Numbered from the stretch's first letter, positions 28,474 through 44,396 are shown. The stretch is DNA of 44,535 bases from Sideroxydans lithotrophicus (GCA_020723185.1 DYJI01000011.1:1-44535); one strand, 5' to 3'. Program-made: numbers and translations. The notes: generated by a model from the letters alone, not told the origin.

Positions 28474-30927
28474 TCACTGCGCCAACAAACGGCTGAACGC
28501 CTCCAGCGGCATCGGCCTTCCGAACAGGTATCCCTGAAACAGCTTGCATCCGTTCCACTCCAGGAAATCGCGTTGCGCCTGCGTTTCAACGCCCTCCGCG
28601 ATCACCTCCATGCCCAGGTTGTTCGCCATACCGATGATGGTCTGGATGATGGCGGCGTCGGATGATTTGCTGCCGATGTGCTGCACGAAGGACTGGTCGA
28701 TCTTGAGCTGGTTCAGCGGCAACTGCGTGAGGTAGGCCAGCGACGAATAGCCCGTGCCGAAATCATCCATGGCGAAACTGAGACCGAGTTCGTTCAGCGC
28801 CTGCATCTTGGCGATGCTGTCGCCGACATCGTCAAGCACGATGCTCTCGGTCAATTCCAGCTTGAGGCGGCTCGGGTCTATCCCGCTAACTTCAAGCACA
28901 TCCCTGATCTGCGAGACGAAGTCCGCCTGACGGAACTGTCGCGCACTGACATTGACGGCGAGCAGCAATTCGCGCGTGGCCGCATCGTGCGACCAGAGGG
29001 CGATCTGGTGGCAGGCAGTTTCCAGCACCCATTTTCCGATGGGAAGGATCAGGCCGTTCTCCTCCGCCAGCGGTATGAACTGCAGCGGCGGGATCAGACC
29101 GCGTTCGGGGTGTATCCAGCGCAGCAACACCTCTGCACCGATGACGCGCCCCTGCACATCGACCTGCGGCTGGTAGTACAGTTCGAACTCGTTCAACCGC
29201 AATGCCTCACGCAAGCCGACCTCGGTCTGCGCCCGCGCCTCGAGTTCGTGTTGCATGGCAGGATCGAAGAAGCGCAGCGTGTCGCGGCCGGATTTCTTCG
29301 CTTCGTACATGGCCGTATCCGCCTGCTTGAGCAGCTCGTCCATCGTGTCCTTGTAATTGATGAACAGCGTGATGCCCATGCTGGAAGAACTGTGGAATTC
29401 AGCCCCCTCGAGCTGGTAGGGTTCACTGAGCGATGCCAGCACCTTCTCTCCCACCGCCCGCGCCTGCACGGCGGCATGCGCACTATCCTCGCTCAACCCC
29501 TCCAGCAACAGCACGAACTCGTCACCACCGAAGCGCGCCACGGTATCGCCCTCGCGCACGGCCGCCTGCAAACGGCGCGAGACCTCGATCAGCAGCAGGT
29601 CGCCGATGCCGTGCCCCTTGGTGTCGTTCAAAGTCTTGAAATTATCCAGGTCGATGAACATGAGTGCACCGCCGGTACGGTTGCGCGCGCCGCTGGCGAT
29701 AGCCTGCCGCAAGCGATCCAGCAACAGGCGGCGGTTGGGCAACTGGCTGAGCGGGTCGTAGAAGGCAAGATGATGGATCTCGTTCTCGGCTTTCTTGCGC
29801 TCGGTGAAGTCGACATAGGCACCGACGTAGTTCGTCACGCGGCCTTCCTTGTCCACCACGGCCGTGATACTCAGCCAGGCGGGGAATATCTCGCCGTTCT
29901 TGCGGCGGTTCCATATCTCACCCTGCCAGCTGTAGTCGCGTTGCAGACTGGCCCACATCCGCTCGAAGAACACCCCGCTCTGGCGATCCGACCTCAGGAT
30001 GGCCGGACTCTTCCCTATGACCTCAGCGGCCGTATAACCTGTCAGATCGGTGAAAGCCTGGTTGATCTGGATGATGTTCGCCTGTGCATCGGTGACCATC
30101 ATCCCTTCTTCCGTCTCGAATGCCGTCGCCGCGATGCGCAAGGCGGCCTCGCGCTCTTCCAGCTCCGCCATCATGCGATTGAACGCATGCGCCATGCGCG
30201 CGATGTCGCGCGGGCCGCCCGGTTGCGCGCGCACGCCTATCTCGCCGCGCTGGGCGCGGGCCATGCTCTCGGAGAGTTGGTCCAGCGGGCGAGACAGGTT
30301 GCGCGTCAGCTTGCCGATCAGCAACAGGAACAGCAAGGCAAAGGAGAATGAGGTCAGCAGATTGGTGATGAAGATATTGGAGGTCGTCTGTGCCAGCGCC
30401 GATTTGCTCATCACAACGGAAACATACCCGAGCAACTCCGGTTTGCCCGCATCGCCGAACGGGGATTCCTCCGCCGGTTGAGAGAACACCGGCGCAGAAA
30501 AATGCCAGGCCTTGCTGCTTTCCGCATTGAGCATGGAATCCGCCTGCAGCCCCCCCGTCTCCTGTTTCCGCATGAACTGTGCCAGATCGACATTGCCCTG
30601 CGCCAGCAACAGATCACCGTTGGCATGTCTGATCTCCATGCCGATCACACCGGGGAAGGACATGGTTGCATGCATCACTTCGTTGGCGTTCTCTGCCGAC
30701 GAATAGATCAGCGCCAGCGTACTCTGCCGGGCCAGATTGTCGGTGATGCGCCGCCCCTGCGAGATCATGTCCTCGCGCACATGCTCGTTCACCTGCCATG
30801 ATCCCGCGATCGATGCGAACAACGACAGGAACAGGATCCCAAGTGTGATGGAGATTCCGATCTGCCGTTTGAAAGTGAACCGCTGGAGGAAGGCGCTGAA
30901 ATGCTGTCTCATCTCTTCGCGCCTCAT
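28474..30927 (-). CDS. Membrane HAMP-PAS-GGDEF-EAL c-di-GMP enzyme
   Basis: ATG 30927 overlaps the stop of the upstream binding-protein gene (ATGA), giving 817 aa; ATG 30912 is the alternative, and the open frame further upstream is the wrong-frame shadow of that gene. Order: TM helix (about 23-44), periplasmic sensor, TM helix (about 190-215), HAMP, PAS (ending DFTERKKAENEI), GGDEF and EAL. GGDEF is intact with an RxxD site (REGD) five residues before it. In the EAL part the motif reads EVL, while LELTES, DDFGTGYSSL, KIDQSF, AEGVETQ and QGYLFGRPM are kept, so hydrolysis remains possible. It most likely turns ligand binding by the partner protein into a c-di-GMP change. Confidence 0.93.
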   Translation of the reverse strand: MRREEMRQHFSAFLQRFTFKRQIGISITLGILFLSLFASIAGSWQVNEHVREDMISQGRRITDNLARQSTLALIYSSAENANEVMHATMSFPGVIGMEIRHANGDLLLAQGNVDLAQFMRKQETGGLQADSMLNAESSKAWHFSAPVFSQPAEESPFGDAGKPELLGYVSVVMSKSALAQTTSNIFITNLLTSFSFALLFLLLIGKLTRNLSRPLDQLSESMARAQRGEIGVRAQPGGPRDIARMAHAFNRMMAELEEREAALRIAATAFETEEGMMVTDAQANIIQINQAFTDLTGYTAAEVIGKSPAILRSDRQSGVFFERMWASLQRDYSWQGEIWNRRKNGEIFPAWLSITAVVDKEGRVTNYVGAYVDFTERKKAENEIHHLAFYDPLSQLPNRRLLLDRLRQAIASGARNRTGGALMFIDLDNFKTLNDTKGHGIGDLLLIEVSRRLQAAVREGDTVARFGGDEFVLLLEGLSEDSAHAAVQARAVGEKVLASLSEPYQLEGAEFHSSSSMGITLFINYKDTMDELLKQADTAMYEAKKSGRDTLRFFDPAMQHELEARAQTEVGLREALRLNEFELYYQPQVDVQGRVIGAEVLLRWIHPERGLIPPLQFIPLAEENGLILPIGKWVLETACHQIALWSHDAATRELLLAVNVSARQFRQADFVSQIRDVLEVSGIDPSRLKLELTESIVLDDVGDSIAKMQALNELGLSFAMDDFGTGYSSLAYLTQLPLNQLKIDQSFVQHIGSKSSDAAIIQTIIGMANNLGMEVIAEGVETQAQRDFLEWNGCKLFQGYLFGRPMPLEAFSRLLAQ

Positions 30928-32063
30928 TGCTCGGGGAATGCCATATCGAAGCTCTGTAGCCGGCTGGTATTGACCCCCAGATGGCGGGCGGTACGCAGAT
31001 TGACCGCCATCAGCACTTCGCGCAGGGGCACCAGCCCCGAGCCATTGCCACCGGATGCCAACAGGCTCAACGCCGAGCCCGCCAGACTGCGCCCCAGATC
31101 CACATTGTCCGGATAGAGCGAGAACAGGACACCGCGTCGCACATGGCTGAAACTGCTGGAGAACACCGTCAGATTGCGCGCCCAGGATTCCTGCAACAGC
31201 AAGGGCATCACCGTGCTGTCTTCCACCGTGGTCGAATCCTGCGGCAACCACAGCGCGTCCTTTTCCACATCCGCTTTGGCCAGTATCTCCTGATAGGCGC
31301 GCATGGCAGCACGCAGATCCTGCGCCGGGTAAGTCACCAGCTCTATGCCCTGCTCACGCGCCGCCTCTGTCGCCAGCCGCATCAGCCATTCGTTCTGGCG
31401 TGGATCGTAGACGGTGAAGATGCGCCTGGCCTTGGGCATCATGCTCTTCAGGCGCGAGAACAACAGCGCTGGATCGGGAGAGAGACTGTTCACCAGCGAG
31501 GATCGCACCTCCTCTTCCGAAGCCGACAACACGCCACCCACGACCACACCGAGATCGTTTTCCAGCGAGCGGGCGACCTTCATGCCCTGGCGACCGAGCG
31601 CGATCACCACCCTGGCATCCTCGCGGCGCAGACTGTCCTGCAGCGCCTTGACGTCGACATTGGGACCGACCGGGAAATTGCTGACCCGGCCTTTGGCCTT
31701 GTCCGCGATACCATCGATGATCTGGGTGAACACACTGCGATAGGGCTCGCCGATATCCGGGTAGATCACGGCGATCCCGCCCGCATCACCGGCCTGCGCC
31801 ACCTTGTTGGAAAGCCGCCTGCCGGTCGCCACCGCAACGGCGGGGCCGGCGACACGCACCGGGATCACCATGACTTCCTGGAAGGCACCGAAGGTATCGG
31901 CGTCACGCGCAACCTCGTCAGCCCAGGAGCTATGCTGCGGGAAATCTTCCGGGATCTTGGAGAACGCCCATGAACCGGGCGCACAAGCCAGCAGCAAAAC
32001 TGCGATGGAAAGGCTGCCGCAGGTCGATCTTGCTGCCGCTGATGCTGGCTTCCACACAGTCAT
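30924..32063 (-). CDS. ABC-type substrate-binding protein (TrpX/PF04392-like)
   Basis: This is a 379-aa periplasmic protein with a signal peptide ending around PGSWA (residues about 1-33). After a variable N-terminal region it shows the ABC_sub_bind pattern: IAVIYPDIGEPYRSVFTQIIDGIAD, VVIALGRQGMKVARSL, VVVGGVLSASEEE, the RIFTVYDPRQNEWLMRLATEAAREQGIELV segment and a C-terminal YPDNVDLGRSLAGSALSLLA. No permease or ATPase genes are near. It heads an operon with a membrane PAS-GGDEF-EAL protein and is divergent from a TonB receptor gene. The ligand is unknown; sensing rather than transport is likely. AGGAG precedes ATG 32063. Confidence 0.87.
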   Translation of the reverse strand: MTVWKPASAAARSTCGSLSIAVLLLACAPGSWAFSKIPEDFPQHSSWADEVARDADTFGAFQEVMVIPVRVAGPAVAVATGRRLSNKVAQAGDAGGIAVIYPDIGEPYRSVFTQIIDGIADKAKGRVSNFPVGPNVDVKALQDSLRREDARVVIALGRQGMKVARSLENDLGVVVGGVLSASEEEVRSSLVNSLSPDPALLFSRLKSMMPKARRIFTVYDPRQNEWLMRLATEAAREQGIELVTYPAQDLRAAMRAYQEILAKADVEKDALWLPQDSTTVEDSTVMPLLLQESWARNLTVFSSSFSHVRRGVLFSLYPDNVDLGRSLAGSALSLLASGGNGSGLVPLREVLMAVNLRTARHLGVNTSRLQSFDMAFPEQ

Positions 32064-32303
32064 GCTCTCCTATGCATACGGACCATTCGGCACTCAAAGG
32101 CGGAGGCTATCTGCCTGGCATTCGCCTCTGCTACCGTTTGCAGTCTCTTGAGCGAAATAATATCAGGCTTTAAACTTCCCACACGACAAATATGGTTTAC
32201 TGTCGGACAGCGATAAACAACTGCCGCAGTCAACAATGCAAGCGCAAAAACCGAGTGTGTCCGGCCATCACACGGGCAGCTTGAGGAACGGGAGGATCAT
32301 GTC

Positions 32304-34364
32304 ATGCCGTCACTGAAACGCAGCATACTCGGCGCAATGCTCGCCCTCTCAGTCCCCCTTTCCGCAAGCGCCCAATCGTTCGAAGAAGATGAACTGGCGC
32401 TGGCCTACGGCGACAAAGCAAACATCAGCATCGCCACCGGCAGCCAGCAACCCATCAGCCGCGCCCCCGCCGTTTCCACCGTGATCACGGCTGGCGACAT
32501 CATAGCGATGGGGGTCACCAACCTCGACCAAGCCTTGGAGAGTGTACCGGGACTGCATGTGTCTCTTAACAATATCGCACAGCATCCTATCTACGGTTTT
32601 CGCGGTATCGCCACCCTGAATAACCCGCAAGTGCTGATGCTGGTGAATGGCATCCCGATCACCAACGTGTTCTGGGGGGACCGCAGTCAGATTTGGGGCG
32701 GCATGCCGCTGGAGAATGTAGCGCGCATCGAAGTGATCCGCGGCCCCGGCTCGGCACTCTACGGTGCAGATGCTTTCTCCGGCGTGATCAACATCATCAC
32801 CAAGACGGCAGCCGACTTCCAGGGCACGGAAGTCGGCATGCGTGCCGGCAGCTTCAACACCCGCGATGCATGGCTGCAACATGGCGGCACGATGGGGGCA
32901 TTGGATGCAGCCTTCTACCTGCGCGTCGGCAATACTGACGGACACCGAGGCATCATCCAGCAGGATGCGCAAACAACAAAGGATGCCGAGTACAGTACCA
33001 ATGCGTCGCTCGCCCCAGGCTCACTGAATAACGAAGTGAAAGCGATCGATGCGCGCACGGACTTGGCCTTGGATGCTTGGCGATTCCGCGCTGCCTACCA
33101 GAACAGAGAAATGGGTGTCGGCGCTTTGGGTGGCAGCATCGACCCGAACGGCCGTGGCACCGCATCGAGACTATATCTCGACCTGAATTACGAGCAAGCC
33201 AACTGGGCACAAGGTTGGGATGTTTCCGGGGTCTTCGGATTTTTCGACATCAAGGAGAGGCCCATCGGCCACTACACACTTTTCCCGGCCGGTGCCTTCG
33301 GTGGAGCCTTCCCCAACGGCATGCTCGCAGGTCCCGGACATTCCGAGCGACATGGACTCGCCAGCGTTTCTGCCGTACACACCGGCTTCGACCAGCATCG
33401 CATCCGCATAGGAGGCGGCTACCGCGTGGAAGACCTGTATGAAGTCACGGAGACCAAGAACTTCGACGCAACGTTCGCCCCGCTACCCGGCGGCTTGGTC
33501 GATGCAACAGGCAACCCGAATTTGGTCTACTTGCTGCCACACAAACGCAATCTGACTTATGCCTTTGTGCAGGATGAATGGGAGTTCGCCTCAGACTGGG
33601 CACTGACTGCGGGTATCCGGCACGACAACTATTCCGATTTCGGCGGCACCACCAACCCGCGTATTGCGCTGGTATGGGATGCCGCCTACAACCTGGTGGT
33701 CAAGGCCATGCACGGTACGGCCTTCCGAGCCCCCTCATTCTCCGAACAATACTCAATCAACAATCCGGTCGTCCATGGCAGCCAGAACATCCGGCCAGAG
33801 ACCATCACCACAGATGAACTTGCATTCGCTTGGCAAGCCACGTCCGCGCTGCAAAACAACCTCAACTTCTTCCATTACCGCATGCGGGGCATCATCCTGC
33901 CCAGTGGCACCACTTACCAGAACACGGGAGGACAGACCGGGCGCGGACTGGAGCTGGAATCGACTTACGACGCCACCAACAACCTGCGCCTGAGCGGCAG
34001 CTACTCCTTGCAGCATTCAACCAACACAGCTACCGGGCAGGATGCCGGCATGACACCGCACCGCCGCGTGTTCGCGCGCGCCGAATGGCGTTTCGCCCCG
34101 CGCTGGCATCTGAACACGAAGATCAACTACGTAGCGGAACGCATGCGCGAATCGGGCGACACGCGTGCCCGAGTGCCCGACTATGCACTGGTGGATCTGA
34201 CATTGCGTCGCGAAGAATTCGCCGGTGATTGGGAATTCAGTGCCATGGTGACCAATCTGTTCGACCGCAAAGCATGGGAGCCGACCTTCAAGTCAGCCGG
34301 CATGCCCTCAGATCTGCCGCTGCCCGGCCGCGCGCTCTACCTGCAACTCGAGTACAACTACTAG
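32304..34364 (+). CDS. TonB-dependent outer-membrane receptor
   Basis: This 686-aa outer-membrane protein has a signal peptide ending SASA/QS (about residue 24). The plug domain (about 50-165) shows VSTVITAGDIIAMGVTNLDQALESVPGLHV, IYGFRGI, and NVARIEVIRGPGSALYGADAFSGVINIITK. The 22-strand barrel follows, ending with LYLQLEYNY and an aromatic last residue, as needed for assembly. GGGAGG precedes ATG 32304. Substrate could be a siderophore, cobalamin-like compound or other scarce solute; no iron box or cobalamin riboswitch is apparent upstream. It is divergent from the binding-protein/c-di-GMP operon, with which it may form one import-and-sense unit. ExbB and ExbD (15458-16482) would energise it. 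Confidence 0.93.
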   Translation: MPSLKRSILGAMLALSVPLSASAQSFEEDELALAYGDKANISIATGSQQPISRAPAVSTVITAGDIIAMGVTNLDQALESVPGLHVSLNNIAQHPIYGFRGIATLNNPQVLMLVNGIPITNVFWGDRSQIWGGMPLENVARIEVIRGPGSALYGADAFSGVINIITKTAADFQGTEVGMRAGSFNTRDAWLQHGGTMGALDAAFYLRVGNTDGHRGIIQQDAQTTKDAEYSTNASLAPGSLNNEVKAIDARTDLALDAWRFRAAYQNREMGVGALGGSIDPNGRGTASRLYLDLNYEQANWAQGWDVSGVFGFFDIKERPIGHYTLFPAGAFGGAFPNGMLAGPGHSERHGLASVSAVHTGFDQHRIRIGGGYRVEDLYEVTETKNFDATFAPLPGGLVDATGNPNLVYLLPHKRNLTYAFVQDEWEFASDWALTAGIRHDNYSDFGGTTNPRIALVWDAAYNLVVKAMHGTAFRAPSFSEQYSINNPVVHGSQNIRPETITTDELAFAWQATSALQNNLNFFHYRMRGIILPSGTTYQNTGGQTGRGLELESTYDATNNLRLSGSYSLQHSTNTATGQDAGMTPHRRVFARAEWRFAPRWHLNTKINYVAERMRESGDTRARVPDYALVDLTLRREEFAGDWEFSAMVTNLFDRKAWEPTFKSAGMPSDLPLPGRALYLQLEYNY

Positions 34365-34424
34365 CCACGTTGCACTGTCGCTTGTTGCCAAGGCGAGTCT
34401 GTATCACCGCCCTGCGCTATCCGT

Positions 34425-34691
34425 TCACCGGCACACCTTGTTGCCGAACGGATCGATTCCGCAGCGGATCTTTTCGCGGATCTCCTCGCGCCGTTGCAGC
34501 TCTGTATCCGATACAGCCGACGCGCCGCTCACACCCTCTTCTTGCAATAAGTCCCGGGACACATTGAACAGGACGCCGTCCTTGTCCATGCACACGATAT
34601 TGCCGAACGGATCGGTGCCGCAGCGGCTCTTGTCGACGGCAATAGCCTCGACAGATAGCGTCAGCGCAAACAGCAACATGAAAACTCTCAT
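34425..34691 (-). CDS. Small secreted protein with two CGxDPFGNxVC repeats
   Basis: ATG 34691 gives 88 aa; the frame further upstream is rejected because the signal peptide starts here (MRVFMLLFALTLSVEAIA). The mature part has two copies of an 11-residue motif: RCGTDPFGNIVC (23-34) near the N-terminus and RCGIDPFGNKVC (76-87) at the very end, with a charged helix-like linker. Each motif has two Cys ten residues apart and may form a disulfide loop in the periplasm. The repeat is also clear in DNA (34441-34472 and 34600-34631). I do not know a function. It lies 37 bases after the stop of the EamA permease gene, so they may be co-transcribed. Confidence 0.72.
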   Translation of the reverse strand: MRVFMLLFALTLSVEAIAVDKSRCGTDPFGNIVCMDKDGVLFNVSRDLLQEEGVSGASAVSDTELQRREEIREKIRCGIDPFGNKVCR

Positions 34692-34728
34692 CACCTTCTC
34701 TTTTGGGTAGCTCGATCCATATCGCACA

Positions 34729-35658
34729 TTATGCCCTCACCTTCTTGCTGTTCAGGCTGATGATCAGCACGCCCGACAACACCAGCACAGAACCGATGAT
34801 CTGCAGCAGCGAGACGCCCTCTCCCAGAAACACATACGCCATATAGATCGTGCTGACCGGCCCCACCGTGCCGATCAGCGAGGCACTGCCCGAGCCGATG
34901 CGATGGATGGCGAAGGACAGCAGGAATACCGGCAACACCGTGGAGAATATCGCCATCGCCAAGGCGTATTGGTACACCTGCAATGGCAGATCCAGCGAAC
35001 TCCACGGGCGCATCACCAAGAACTGCAGCACGCAGGCGGCGCTGGCGACCAGCGAGGCATAGGCGGTGAAACGCAACGCGCCGATGCGCGCGATGGCATG
35101 CCCCGCACCGACCAGATAGATGGCGTAAGACAAGGTGCTGGCGAACACCAGCGCTGCGCCCATCAGCACCGCATCGCCCTGGCTCACGCCCACGTCATGC
35201 AGGAACACCAGCGCGATACCGGCATAGCTCAAGGCCATCGCCGCCATCACTTTCAACGTGATACGTTGCTTGAACAACACTGCGGCGAGTATCACCGTCA
35301 TGGTCGGATAGAGGAACAGGATCAGCCGTTCCAGCCCGGCGGTGATGTATTGCAGGCCAAGGAAATCCAGATAACTGGACAGGTAATAGCCGACCAGCCC
35401 CAGCCCGACCACCAGCAGGCGGTCATGCCTGTCCATCGGCACCGCATGACGTCTATGCGCCCAGACCGCCACGCCCAGGAAGAACGGGGCAGCGAACACC
35501 ATGCGCAATGCCAGCAGTGTCACCGCATCCACGCTGCCCAGATAGGCCAGCTTCACCAGGATGGCCTTGGCCGAGAAGCCGACTGCGGCCAGCAGCGCGA
35601 ATACGACACCGAGCAAAACATCCCGTTGGGCGAAGGTGCTGCGAGTTTGACTTGTCAT
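34729..35658 (-). CDS. EamA/DMT-family permease
   Basis: This is a 309-aa inner-membrane transporter of the drug/metabolite superfamily with two EamA repeats and about ten TM helices (first LLGVVFALLAAVGFSAKAILVKLAYL, last LLQIIGSVLVLSGVLIISL). The first-repeat signature FLGLQYITAGLERLILFLYPTMTVILAAVLF and the second-repeat GSGSASLIGTVGPVSTIYMAYVFLGE are typical. Such proteins export amino acids, nucleosides or other small metabolites; the substrate is not predictable. AAGGG lies 9 bases before ATG 35658. The leader contains a pseudoknot-like structure that could hide or free that ribosome site. Confidence 0.9.
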   Translation of the reverse strand: MTSQTRSTFAQRDVLLGVVFALLAAVGFSAKAILVKLAYLGSVDAVTLLALRMVFAAPFFLGVAVWAHRRHAVPMDRHDRLLVVGLGLVGYYLSSYLDFLGLQYITAGLERLILFLYPTMTVILAAVLFKQRITLKVMAAMALSYAGIALVFLHDVGVSQGDAVLMGAALVFASTLSYAIYLVGAGHAIARIGALRFTAYASLVASAACVLQFLVMRPWSSLDLPLQVYQYALAMAIFSTVLPVFLLSFAIHRIGSGSASLIGTVGPVSTIYMAYVFLGEGVSLLQIIGSVLVLSGVLIISLNSKKVRA

Positions 35659-35663
35659 GTTGT

Positions 35664-35728
35664 AAGACCCTTGAGTATCAGCTGGGCGGGTCTTGGATCA
35701 AGGCAACGACGGAAGACCCGCTGTTGCC
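35664..35728 (-). ncRNA. Putative pseudoknot / translational switch in the EamA leader
   Basis: In transcript order the segments are GGCAAC (35728-35723), GCGGGTCTT (35721-35713), GTTGCC (35707-35702), AAGACCCGC (35694-35686) and GGGTCTT (35670-35664), the last overlapping the AAGGG ribosome site. The first pairs with the third and the second with the fourth (9 bp), which interleaves as an H-type pseudoknot. The fourth can instead pair with the fifth (7 bp) and mask the ribosome site. I do not recognise a known riboswitch class. A second hairpin lies further 5' (about 35766-35791). Confidence 0.4.
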
Positions 35729-35867
35729 CGTTTGGAAAAATCGTTAAAACAGGAATGCACGGCGGCTGTGGGCTGGCATGGCTAGCCACAGTCGCTTGGC
35801 GTGAATGGATTTTGTGAATATCGATTGCATGGGCTGGAATATACGTTGCCGCCTCGGCGCGGGTCAA

Positions 35868-36572
35868 CTAACCCGCCAAGCCGACATAGACGTTCTGCAC
35901 ATCGTCATCCCCATCCATCGCTTCGAGAAAGGCTTCCACCTCCTCACGTTCTTCATCGGTGCTCAGGCTAACCGGGTTCTTCGGACGATAGCCGAGTTGT
36001 GCCGAGACGACGGTGAAGCCTTGCGCGGGCAATGCCTTGCACACGGCATCCAGATCGGTGGTGTCGGTGATGAACAGGGTCGCGCCTTCCTCGGAGGGTT
36101 CCAGGTCTTGCGCGCCCGCTTCGATAGCGGCGACTTCCGGGTCGGCATCCTTGCTGTTCGGCGTGGCTTCGATCATGCCGACATAGTCGAAATCCCATGA
36201 GACGGAACCTTCCGTACCGAGCTGGCCTTTGCGGAACAGCACGTTCATGCTGGACTTGGTGCGGTTGATGTTGTCGGACAGACATTCGACGATGACCGGC
36301 ACGCGATGCGGCGCGAAACCTTCGTACACCAGGCGCTCCAGTTGCGCGCCGCCATCCAGCAGACCCGCACCTTTCTTGATGGCGCGATCCAGGGTGTCCT
36401 TGGGCATGGAGGCTTTCTTGGCTTGCTCCACCACCAGACGCAGGCGCGAATTGGTGTCGGGATCGGCACCGCCTTTGGCGGCGACCATGATCTCCTTGGC
36501 GAGCTTGCCGAAGATCTTGCCCTTGGCGTTCGCTGCGACTTCCTTATGTCTGGCTTTCCACTGTGCACCCAT
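35868..36572 (-). CDS. YebC/PmpR-family translation/regulatory protein
   Basis: This 234-aa cytoplasmic protein of the YebC/TACO1 family has the start [78 protein letters not shown], and FDYVGMIEA. The family was first described as transcriptional regulators; later work shows roles in easing ribosome stalling at proline-rich stretches. Here the usual 'GHSKW' start is replaced by GAQWKA, the variant found in YeeN-type paralogues. A short hairpin separates it from recQ upstream. Confidence 0.93.
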   Translation of the reverse strand: MGAQWKARHKEVAANAKGKIFGKLAKEIMVAAKGGADPDTNSRLRLVVEQAKKASMPKDTLDRAIKKGAGLLDGGAQLERLVYEGFAPHRVPVIVECLSDNINRTKSSMNVLFRKGQLGTEGSVSWDFDYVGMIEATPNSKDADPEVAAIEAGAQDLEPSEEGATLFITDTTDLDAVCKALPAQGFTVVSAQLGYRPKNPVSLSTDEEREEVEAFLEAMDGDDDVQNVYVGLAG

Positions 36573-36656
36573 GTCAGTTCTCTTTTGTTGGTTGATACGA
36601 ATTCATCAGGGCACGCATCTTGCCCTATCCGGGGGCGGGCTTCAATGCCGCGAGCC

Positions 36657-38495
36657 TCATCTGCCGTTTGCAATATCCTCCACCACCTGCAAGAAGGCAT
36701 CGCCATACTTCGCCAGCTTGGCCTGGCCGATACCGCTGATGCGCCCCATCGCGTCCAGCGTCTGTGGCTTCTGGTTGAGTATCTCCAGCAAGGTGCTGTC
36801 GTGGAAGATGACGTATGGAGGCACACCCTGCTCGCGCGCGAGTTCCATGCGTTTTGATTTGAGCGCTTGCCACAAGGGATCGTCGTTGGCCCCGGCGAAA
36901 GCTTCGCGCAGGCGCGAGCCGCGTTCGGCTTTGCTGGAGGTGCGCTTGGCGGGTTCGGCATCGCGGCGCAGCCAGACTTCCTGTTCGCCACGCAGTATGG
37001 GGCGCGCCGCCTCCGCCAGGCGCAAACCGCCATAGCCTTCGATGTCCACATCGATGAATCCACCCGCAGTCAACTGACGGTAAACACTGCTCCACTGCTG
37101 TTGTGCCAACTCCTTGCCGATACCGAAGGTGCTGAGTTGCTGATGATGGAATTGTTCGACCTTGGGCGTCGCTTTCCCCAGCAACACGTCGATCAGATGC
37201 GCCACACCGAAACGCTGGCCCGTGCGGTAGATACAGGACAGCGCCATCTGCGCAGCCTGCGTCGCGTTCCAGGTATCCACCGGCGTCAGGCAGTTGTCGC
37301 ACTGCCCGCAATCGCCGGGATGCTCCTCGCCAAAGTAGCGCAGGATGGTCTGGTGGCGGCATTCGGTGGATTCGCAGAAGCCGAGCAACGCGTCGAGTTT
37401 TTGCAATTCGACGCGCTTGCGCTCTTCCGGCGCATCGCCGGACAGCAGCATCTGCCGCATGGACACCACATCACCGACGCCATAGGCCATCCACGCATTG
37501 GCAGGCAGACCGTCGCGCCCGGCACGACCGGTTTCCTGATAGTAACCTTCCATGCTCTTGGGCAGGTCGAGGTGGGCGACGAAGCGCACGTTGGGTTTGT
37601 CGATGCCCATGCCGAAGGCGACGGTGGCGACCATGATGACGCCTTCTTCGCGCAGGAAGCGTTTCTGGTTCGCATTGCGCACGCTGCTATCCAGTCCGGC
37701 ATGATACGGCAGGGCATCCCAGCCCTGCTCTTTCAGCCAGGCAGCGGTCTCTTCGACCTTCTTGCGCGACAGGCAATACACGATGCCCGCGTCGTTTGGG
37801 TGTTCGGTTTCAAGGAAGGTCTGCAACTGCTTGCGTGCGTTGTCCTTGAGCGTGACGCGATAGCGGATGTTGGGACGGTCGAAGCTGGAAACAAACTGCT
37901 GCGCCCCGCCCAGCGCCAGCCGCTCGATGATCTCGCCGCGTGTCGGCGCATCGGCCGTGGCGGTCAATGCGATGCGCGGCACATCCGGGTAGCGCTCGTG
38001 CAGGATAGTGAGCTGGCGGTATTCGGGACGGAAATCGTGCCCCCATTGCGAGACGCAATGCGCCTCGTCGATGGCGAACAGGCCAATGCCGCCTTCCTGC
38101 CGGATGCGTTCCAGCAGATTCAGGAACCCTTCCGTCATCAAGCGTTCGGGCGCGACATAGAGCAACTTCAATTCTCCGCGCATCAACTGCCGCGACACCT
38201 CGCGCGCGGTATCCGCATCCAGACTGGAATTCAAAAAGGCGGCGGATACACCGAGCTGCTTGAGCGCGTCCACCTGGTCTTGCATCAGCGCGATCAGCGG
38301 CGACACCACGATGCCGACACCGTCGCGCATCAGCGCGGGGATCTGGTAACACAGCGACTTGCCGCCGCCCGTCGGCATCAGAACCAGCGCATCGCCACCG
38401 TTCGCCACATGTTCGACGATGGCCTGCTGCGCGCCGCGGAAAGCGCTGTAGCCGAAGGTATCGTTGAGTATCTGATGGGCGCGATCGGATTTCAT
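36657..38495 (-). CDS. recQ: ATP-dependent DNA helicase RecQ
   Basis: RecQ unwinds DNA 3'-5' in recombination and fork repair. I choose ATG 38495 (612 aa): it places the conserved [14 protein letters not shown] segment as near the N-terminus as in other RecQ proteins, and longer starts (38552, 38573) would run into the divergent pgm promoter; no start has a clear ribosome site. Motifs: Walker [18 protein letters not shown], Ia [11 protein letters not shown], the DEAH box [59 protein letters not shown] and [10 protein letters not shown]. The RQC zinc cluster (C-E-S-T-E-C, then C-G-Q-C-D-N-C) and winged helix follow, and a C-terminal HRDC domain ends the protein. Confidence 0.95.
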   Translation of the reverse strand: MKSDRAHQILNDTFGYSAFRGAQQAIVEHVANGGDALVLMPTGGGKSLCYQIPALMRDGVGIVVSPLIALMQDQVDALKQLGVSAAFLNSSLDADTAREVSRQLMRGELKLLYVAPERLMTEGFLNLLERIRQEGGIGLFAIDEAHCVSQWGHDFRPEYRQLTILHERYPDVPRIALTATADAPTRGEIIERLALGGAQQFVSSFDRPNIRYRVTLKDNARKQLQTFLETEHPNDAGIVYCLSRKKVEETAAWLKEQGWDALPYHAGLDSSVRNANQKRFLREEGVIMVATVAFGMGIDKPNVRFVAHLDLPKSMEGYYQETGRAGRDGLPANAWMAYGVGDVVSMRQMLLSGDAPEERKRVELQKLDALLGFCESTECRHQTILRYFGEEHPGDCGQCDNCLTPVDTWNATQAAQMALSCIYRTGQRFGVAHLIDVLLGKATPKVEQFHHQQLSTFGIGKELAQQQWSSVYRQLTAGGFIDVDIEGYGGLRLAEAARPILRGEQEVWLRRDAEPAKRTSSKAERGSRLREAFAGANDDPLWQALKSKRMELAREQGVPPYVIFHDSTLLEILNQKPQTLDAMGRISGIGQAKLAKYGDAFLQVVEDIANGR

Positions 38496-38558
38496 GGAAG
38501 CGGCTGGAATGACGAGTGTCCGATTATCGCGCACATCCCCTGTTGAGGACATGGGCGA

Positions 38559-44396
<5,838 letters not shown>

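Noticed and set aside
30928-31251. 108-residue N-terminal extension of the PAS-GGDEF-EAL frame
   Set aside because: It lies inside the upstream binding-protein gene in another frame, has no homology, and ATG 30927 gives the usual ATGA coupling.
32064-32303. Possible cobalamin riboswitch, Fur box or GEMM element before the TonB receptor
   Set aside because: A small GTGTG/CACAC hairpin is present but none of the conserved blocks of these elements is.
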